The notes beneath the pieces were generated by a model that saw only the letters and a list, made by a program, of their open reading frames with translations, searched no databases and was not told the DNA's origin. The position numbers and the translations under genes were made by a program. 64,000 bases of DNA. Source: Gammaproteobacteria bacterium (GTDB lineage: Bacteria; Pseudomonadota; Gammaproteobacteria; Pseudomonadales; Azotimanducaceae). Each line of letters starts with the position of its first letter. Positions within the stretch are counted from its first letter, which is position 1. Shown here piece after piece: positions 59,628 to 64,000 of this stretch. The stretch covers positions 48,918-112,917 of the forward strand of contig VYDB01000015.1 of NCBI GenBank assembly GCA_009843635.1, read 5' to 3'.

Positions 59628-60739
59628 CACGGGTCATCAAGGTTGCGGCCCTGGCGGGCGACGGCATCGGCCCCGAAGTGGTGCCGATTGCCGTTGCGGT
59701 GTTGCGCACCGCCTTGGCAGAGGTCGGGGCGGCTTTGGAGGTGCAAGAGGCCTTGGTCGGCGGTTGCGCCATCGACCAGGCCGGCGAGCCGCTACCGGAG
59801 GAAACCCTGGCCGCCTGCCGTGCTGCCGATGCCGTGCTGCTTGGCGCGGTGGGCGGCCCCCAGTGGGAAGACCGGCCCATGGATCAACGCCCGGAAAAGG
59901 GGCTTTTGGGCCTGCGCTCCAACCTTGAGTTGTTCGCCAACCTGCGTCCAGCGCTGCTCTTTCCGCCCTTGGCCCAGGCATCTTCACTCAAGCCGGAATT
60001 GGTGTCGGGCTTGGACATCCTCATCGTTCGCGAACTGACTGGCGGCATCTACTTCGGTGAGCCTAGGGGCATTTTTTTCGAGGATAATGAACGAGTTGGG
60101 GTCAACACCTACAAGTACGCTGAACATGAAATCGAGCGCATCGCCCGTGTGGCCTTTGATTTGGCGGCTAAGCGCCAAGGTCGGTTGTGCTCCGTGGACA
60201 AGGCCAATGTGCTGGAAGCGACCGACCTGTGGCGGGAGGTGGTCAGCGGCCTAGCGGATGAGTACCCGCAGGTGGCGCTTTCCCACATGTATGTCGATAA
60301 TGCCGGGATGCAATTGGTCCGCGCCCCCAAGCAGTTTGACGTCATGGTCACCGGCAACATGTTCGGCGACATCCTTTCCGATGTCGCGGCCATGTTGACG
60401 GGCTCCCTCGGCATGCTGCCATCGGCTTCCTTGGCGGCCGACGGCTTCGGCCTTTACGAGCCGGTCCACGGTTCCGCTCCGGACATTGCCGGCCAGGACG
60501 CCGCCAATCCATTGGCGACCGTGCTTTCCGCCGCCATGATGTGTCGTTACAGCCTGGACCTCCCGGCGGTGGCGGCCCGCATTGAAGAAGCGGTGGATGG
60601 GGTTCTCCGACGGGGCCTGCGCACCGCCGACATCCTTGGCGGCGGCGAGCAGGATGGCATGGAGCAGATCGGCACGAAGGCCATGGGCGAGGCCCTGTTG
60701 GCCGAGATTGAGTCGGGCGCTGAAGGAGCCGGATCGTGA
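59624..60739 (+). CDS. leuB: 3-isopropylmalate dehydrogenase
   Basis: A 371-residue NAD-dependent decarboxylating dehydrogenase. [19 protein letters not shown], the metal and substrate segment [19 protein letters not shown] and [19 protein letters not shown] are intact. It oxidises 3-isopropylmalate to the 2-oxo acid precursor of leucine. ATG 59624 overlaps the leuD stop (ATGA), and its own stop is overlapped by the asd start (GTGA). Confidence 0.97.
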   Translation: MTRVIKVAALAGDGIGPEVVPIAVAVLRTALAEVGAALEVQEALVGGCAIDQAGEPLPEETLAACRAADAVLLGAVGGPQWEDRPMDQRPEKGLLGLRSNLELFANLRPALLFPPLAQASSLKPELVSGLDILIVRELTGGIYFGEPRGIFFEDNERVGVNTYKYAEHEIERIARVAFDLAAKRQGRLCSVDKANVLEATDLWREVVSGLADEYPQVALSHMYVDNAGMQLVRAPKQFDVMVTGNMFGDILSDVAAMLTGSLGMLPSASLAADGFGLYEPVHGSAPDIAGQDAANPLATVLSAAMMCRYSLDLPAVAARIEEAVDGVLRRGLRTADILGGGEQDGMEQIGTKAMGEALLAEIESGAEGAGS

Positions 60740-61767
60740 GTGTTGGTGGGAACAATGGAAGGGTCAACGTGGCCATCGCCGGGGCCACCGGCGCGGTGGG
60801 CGGCGCGTTGATCGAGATTCTTGAGGAACGGGACTTCCCGGTGAACGCGCTGCACCTGCTCGCCAGCGAACGTTCCTGCGGCAAGCGGCTGCAGTTCAAG
60901 GGCAAGTCGGTGCCCGTGCAAAGGCTCGATGAATTCGATTTCAGCCAAGCTGACATTGGCCTCTTTTCGGCGGGCGGTAGCATATCGGAGCAGTTTGCAC
61001 CGAAAGCGGGGGCAGCGGGCTGCGTGGTGATCGACAACACCTCCGCCTTCCGCTATTGCGACGACGTGCCGCTGATCGTGCCGGAGATCAACGCCCACCG
61101 CATCGGCGAGCACGCCAACCGCAACATCATCGCCAACCCCAACTGCTCCACCATTCAGATGGTGGTGGCGCTCAAGCCGATTCACGACGCCGTAGGCATC
61201 GAGCGAATCAACGTGGCCACTTACCAAGCGGTGTCCGGGGCCGGCGGCGGAGGCCTTCGGGAGCTCGCCGGCCAGACTGCCAACCTGCTCAATGGCAAGC
61301 CCATTGAACCGGACGTCATGCCGGTGCAGATCGCCTTCAACGCCATTCCCCAGATAGATCCGTTTCAGGACAACGGCTATACCAAGGAAGAGATGAAAAT
61401 GGTCTGGGAAACGCGCAAGATCCTTGAGGACGACGCCATCCAGGTCAATCCGACCTGTGTGCGCATTCCCGTCTTCTACGGGCACTCGGAGGCGGTTCAC
61501 ATCGAAACCCGGGAAGCAATCACCCCGGAGCGGGCCACCGAACTGCTGGCCGCTGCGCCGGGAGTGATCGTCCGCGACCAACGAACGCCCGGCGGTTATC
61601 CCACCGCCGTCGGCGAAGCCGTCGGCACCGACGCCGTCTATGTCGGACGCATTCGCCAGGACATCTCCCATCCGCGCGGCCTCAACCTCTGGGTGGTATC
61701 CGACAACGTGCGCAAGGGTGCCGCCTTGAACAGTGTGCAGATTGCGGAAGCGTTGTTGGAGGGCTAA
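60736..61767 (+). CDS. asd: Aspartate-semialdehyde dehydrogenase
   Basis: A 343-residue NADPH enzyme that reduces aspartyl phosphate in the route to lysine, threonine and methionine. [18 protein letters not shown] binds NADP, and the active Cys137 lies in [10 protein letters not shown]. It belongs to the USG-1/Asd2-type group that follows leuB in many gammaproteobacteria. The start GTG 60736 overlaps leuB by four bases, so it is the last gene of a leuCDB-asd unit. Confidence 0.95.
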   Translation: MSVGGNNGRVNVAIAGATGAVGGALIEILEERDFPVNALHLLASERSCGKRLQFKGKSVPVQRLDEFDFSQADIGLFSAGGSISEQFAPKAGAAGCVVIDNTSAFRYCDDVPLIVPEINAHRIGEHANRNIIANPNCSTIQMVVALKPIHDAVGIERINVATYQAVSGAGGGGLRELAGQTANLLNGKPIEPDVMPVQIAFNAIPQIDPFQDNGYTKEEMKMVWETRKILEDDAIQVNPTCVRIPVFYGHSEAVHIETREAITPERATELLAAAPGVIVRDQRTPGGYPTAVGEAVGTDAVYVGRIRQDISHPRGLNLWVVSDNVRKGAALNSVQIAEALLEG

Positions 61768-61854
61768 CGAGGCGATGCGTCAGACCAATAAGAAGACGGT
61801 CGCCGGGCGCAAATGCTGATTCATGTGACAACTTTGTTCCGCGATCAGGAAAAC

Positions 61855-61884
61855 TAGTGTCGTGCGGAGGAGCGTACGACACTA
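61855..61884. repeat. 9-bp inverted repeat between asd and fimV
   Basis: TAGTGTCGT and ACGACACTA pair perfectly around a 12-base loop. It lies 87 bases after the asd stop and has no T-run. It may be an operator, an mRNA processing site or part of a dispersed intergenic element together with the following structure. Confidence 0.55.
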
Positions 61885-61905
61885 AGGAGCCACGCTTGAG
61901 TCTGG

Positions 61906-61954
61906 CGTCATCCCCCGGAGCGAGGGCATGACGAACCGAAGGTTCGCGCCCTCG
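61906..61954. repeat. Nested palindrome cluster upstream of fimV
   Basis: CGTCAT at 61906 pairs with ATGACG at 61928. CGAGGGC at 61921-61927 pairs with GCCCTCG at 61948-61954. CGAACC at 61932-61937 pairs with GGTTCG at 61941-61946 around GAA. The last two nest, so two alternative folds are possible. It resembles a REP/BIME-like or MITE-like intergenic element. Confidence 0.55.
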
Positions 61955-62005
61955 ATTGGGCTAGTGGAATGCTCTCTCCGCCAGGAGCATGGCAACAGGT
62001 TCCAT

Positions 62006-62013
62006 GGAAGGAG
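62006..62013 (+). promoter_or_regulatory. Ribosome-binding site supporting a TTG start of fimV
   Basis: GGAAGGAG lies nine bases before TTG 62023. From that start the protein begins with a normal signal peptide, whereas ATG 61969 adds 18 residues before it and has only a poor ribosome site. Confidence 0.5.
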
Positions 62014-62022
62014 CGGACGCTC

Positions 62023-63384
62023 TTGAACCGGCGCTTGCACACAATCGTTTGGGGATTGTTCGCTGCGGCAGGGCTTGCCGGCGGCAATGTCAGCGCACAG
62101 GAATCGTGCAACCTGATCGTTGTCTCCAAGGCAGGTGAACCACTTGATGGCCGCATCGCGTTGATTGGCGTGGAGCGTATTCGGTGGCAAGACATTTCGG
62201 TTGCCTTGGGCTCTAAAGAGGATTTCCGCAATCTTGGCCTTGAACGCTTTGGCTATCTGGAGACCCTGCGCTTTGAGGTGACCTCGACGCATGTTCGGGT
62301 TTCGAGCCCTGCGCCCATTGCCGACCCCTACCTCAACTTTCTCGTGCGCCTGGCTTGGCCGGGCGGCAACAGGATGCGCGAATGCGACGTTCTGCTCGAT
62401 GCGCCCGGGCCGACTGCGGCCCAATCGCCACCGGCCATCCCGGCGGAGCAGCCGGAAGCCACCCCCGCGCCCACGGAGTGGACCGTCACCGCACAGCCCC
62501 CCGTAGGCCCCACAGAGCGGACTGTCACCGTGCAGCCCAATCAAACTCTGTGGAGCATCGCCGCCACCAATCTCCCGGACGGCACCAACGTTCAGCAGCA
62601 GATGCTGGCGATACTGCAGGAAAACCCCCATGCCTTTGTTGGGGATAACATCAACGGCTTGGTGGCAGGCGCCACTCTGCGTCTGCCAAGCGGTGCGGCC
62701 GCCACCCGCATGTCACCCCAGGAGGCCATCGACGAAGCCGGGCGGCAGAACGACGCTTGGGGAGCCGGTGGCGGTGGCCAACTTAGAATCATCGACCCCG
62801 CTGAAGACGGCCCAGCAGCCGAGGTGGTCACGGAACCGCCAACGCCGGAAGCGGTCGCCGAGCCAGCGCAGGGCGCCATTGCCGTTGCCGACCCGCCGCC
62901 GGAGCCGCCGTTGGCGGATCTGCTGCAGGAGGCCCGCCAGCAAGTTCGCGAACAGGCCCGCCAACTGCAGCGGCGCGATGATGAAATCGCTCGCTTGAGC
63001 AGCGAACTGGCAGCGTTGCAGGCCAGTCGCAGACAGGAGCGTCAGGATTGGATGGAAGCCCTTGGACGTTGGCGCATCGCAGCATTGGCGGGGCTCTTGC
63101 CGACAGCAGGGCTGGTGGCCATCGGGCTGGTAGCCCTGCGCCGCCGTCAAGTTGCCCGCCGTGCCGATGCCTCCGATGCGCCGGACTACGACTTCGGCGC
63201 TCCCATCGGAGATGGACGGGTCAAGCTGAACTTGGCCAAGGCTCACATCGATCTAGACGACCGAGCCAGCGCCCGGGAACTGCTTGAGGAAGTGATTGCC
63301 GGCGGCACCGACCAGGAGCGCAACGAGGCCCAAGCGCTTCTCGAACGGCTGGCTGAAGGGCCGTCGCAACCGGCCCCATCTTGA
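62023..63384 (+). CDS. fimV: FimV-like peptidoglycan/polar-hub protein (short form)
   Basis: A 453-residue protein from TTG 62023 (ATG 61969 is the alternative). Residues 1-25 form a signal peptide ending VSAQ. An N-terminal FimV domain follows (ERFGYLETLRFEVTSTHVRVSS), then a LysM-like segment (TVQPNQTLWSIAATNLPDG to VAGATLRLPSG), a coiled coil (ARQQVREQARQLQRRDDEIARL), a membrane helix (IAALAGLLPTAGLVAIGLVAL) and a small TPR-like end (VKLNLAKAHIDLDDRASARELLEEVI). FimV organises the cell pole and type IV pili or chemotaxis proteins. At about 450 residues it is about half the Pseudomonas protein, lacking most of the acidic cytoplasmic part. asd before and truA after are the classic neighbours. 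Confidence 0.85.
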   Translation: MNRRLHTIVWGLFAAAGLAGGNVSAQESCNLIVVSKAGEPLDGRIALIGVERIRWQDISVALGSKEDFRNLGLERFGYLETLRFEVTSTHVRVSSPAPIADPYLNFLVRLAWPGGNRMRECDVLLDAPGPTAAQSPPAIPAEQPEATPAPTEWTVTAQPPVGPTERTVTVQPNQTLWSIAATNLPDGTNVQQQMLAILQENPHAFVGDNINGLVAGATLRLPSGAAATRMSPQEAIDEAGRQNDAWGAGGGGQLRIIDPAEDGPAAEVVTEPPTPEAVAEPAQGAIAVADPPPEPPLADLLQEARQQVREQARQLQRRDDEIARLSSELAALQASRRQERQDWMEALGRWRIAALAGLLPTAGLVAIGLVALRRRQVARRADASDAPDYDFGAPIGDGRVKLNLAKAHIDLDDRASARELLEEVIAGGTDQERNEAQALLERLAEGPSQPAPS

Positions 63385-64000
63385 TGCCCGCGCAGATTGC
63401 CTTAGGGCTGGAGTACGACGGCAGCGCCTTCAACGGTTGGCAGCGCCAAAGCCACCGACCCTCGGTGCAGAGCGAACTGGAAGCCGCATTGTCTCAGGTG
63501 GCTAACCACCCGGTGCGCACGGTGGGCGCGGGGCGCACTGACGCCGGGGTGCACGCCACCGGCCAAGTGGCCAGCTTCCAAACCACCAACGCTCGCCCAA
63601 TGCGCGCCTGGTGCGAGGGGGTGAATGCGCTGACCTCGGCCGGCGTCAAGGTTCGTTGGGCTCGCGGGGTTGATGCGGACTTCAACGCTCGCTTCTCGGC
63701 CATCGCCCGCCGCTACATCTACTTGTACCGAATTGATGAAGGCCGTTCGCCGTTGAATGACCCGTTCACTTGGCGCAGCCCGCCGTTGGACGCCGAGGCC
63801 ATGCGCCGCGCCGCCCAAGCGCTGCTCGGCGAACAGGACTTCACCAGCTTTCGCGCCGCCGGCTGCCAATCCAAGTCTCCCTGCCGGGAGGTGCGCCGCA
63901 TCGACGTGCGCTCCATTGCCAACTTGGTGGCGCTCGACATCGAGGCCAATGCCTTTGTGCTGCGCATGGTGCGCAACATCGCCGGGGCGCTGGCCCAGGT
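63384..64000 (+). CDS. truA: tRNA pseudouridine(38-40) synthase TruA (C-terminus cut by window edge)
   Basis: The frame from ATG 63384 is open to base 64000 and gives 205 codons. GLEYDGSAFNGWQRQ opens the protein, and GAGRTDAGVHATGQ holds the catalytic Asp53. FSAIARRYIYLYRI and RMVRNIAGALAQ are further TruA signatures. It isomerises uridines 38-40 in the anticodon arm of many tRNAs. The ATG overlaps the fimV stop by one base. About 60 residues are missing beyond the edge. Confidence 0.95.
   Translation, partial: MPAQIALGLEYDGSAFNGWQRQSHRPSVQSELEAALSQVANHPVRTVGAGRTDAGVHATGQVASFQTTNARPMRAWCEGVNALTSAGVKVRWARGVDADFNARFSAIARRYIYLYRIDEGRSPLNDPFTWRSPPLDAEAMRRAAQALLGEQDFTSFRAAGCQSKSPCREVRRIDVRSIANLVALDIEANAFVLRMVRNIAGALAQ

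Overview
The window is GC-rich chromosomal DNA from an aerobic heterotrophic gammaproteobacterium. This rests on gene order: leuC-leuD-leuB-asd-fimV-truA, prmB-aroC, a complete nuoA-N operon with fused nuoCD, and sdhCDAB-sucAB-lpdA-sucCD are all arrangements known from that class. Two large TonB-dependent receptors and many acyl-CoA enzymes suggest an organism that imports and oxidises organic acids, lipids or aromatics. Genus and habitat cannot be told from the sequence. I see no rRNA, tRNA, CRISPR array, transposase or integrase, and no gap between genes exceeds about 260 bases.

Layout. 1-2431 (minus): an OFA-type MFS carrier followed by a substrate-binding protein cut by the left edge. 2504-8506 (plus): a membrane sensor without output domain, MaoC hydratase, CaiB/BaiF CoA-transferase, TonB receptor and NADPH-type oxidoreductase. 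8644-25011: the nuo operon for NADH:quinone oxidoreductase, with an acyl-CoA synthetase gene placed between nuoF and nuoG. 25120-30733: a second TonB receptor, a small monooxygenase-fold protein, a TcuA-like flavoprotein and an acyl-CoA dehydrogenase. 30743-41360 is an accessory region: an AAA+ ATPase with an AT-rich repeat array upstream, a tandem cupin protein, a secreted Spy-like protein, a luciferase-like oxidoreductase, a two-gene PD-(D/E)XK nuclease cassette with lower G+C, a fatty-acyl-CoA synthetase, two metallo-beta-lactamase-fold hydrolases, a small membrane protein and an SDR.

41532-52377 is one TCA-cycle operon (succinate dehydrogenase, 2-oxoglutarate dehydrogenase with its E3, succinyl-CoA synthetase) behind a good sigma70-type promoter. 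It is followed by htpG with a near-consensus sigma32 heat-shock promoter, then a DUF4892-like protein, prmB, aroC, leuCDB-asd, a short fimV and truA, which is cut by the right edge.

Metabolically the window is coherent. TonB receptors and CoA enzymes would deliver acyl units, the TCA operon would oxidise them, and complex I and succinate dehydrogenase would pass the electrons to quinone. The least explained part is 30.7-36.3 kb, where the nuclease plus tryptophan-rich partner pair (34723-36271) is the best candidate for an undescribed module.
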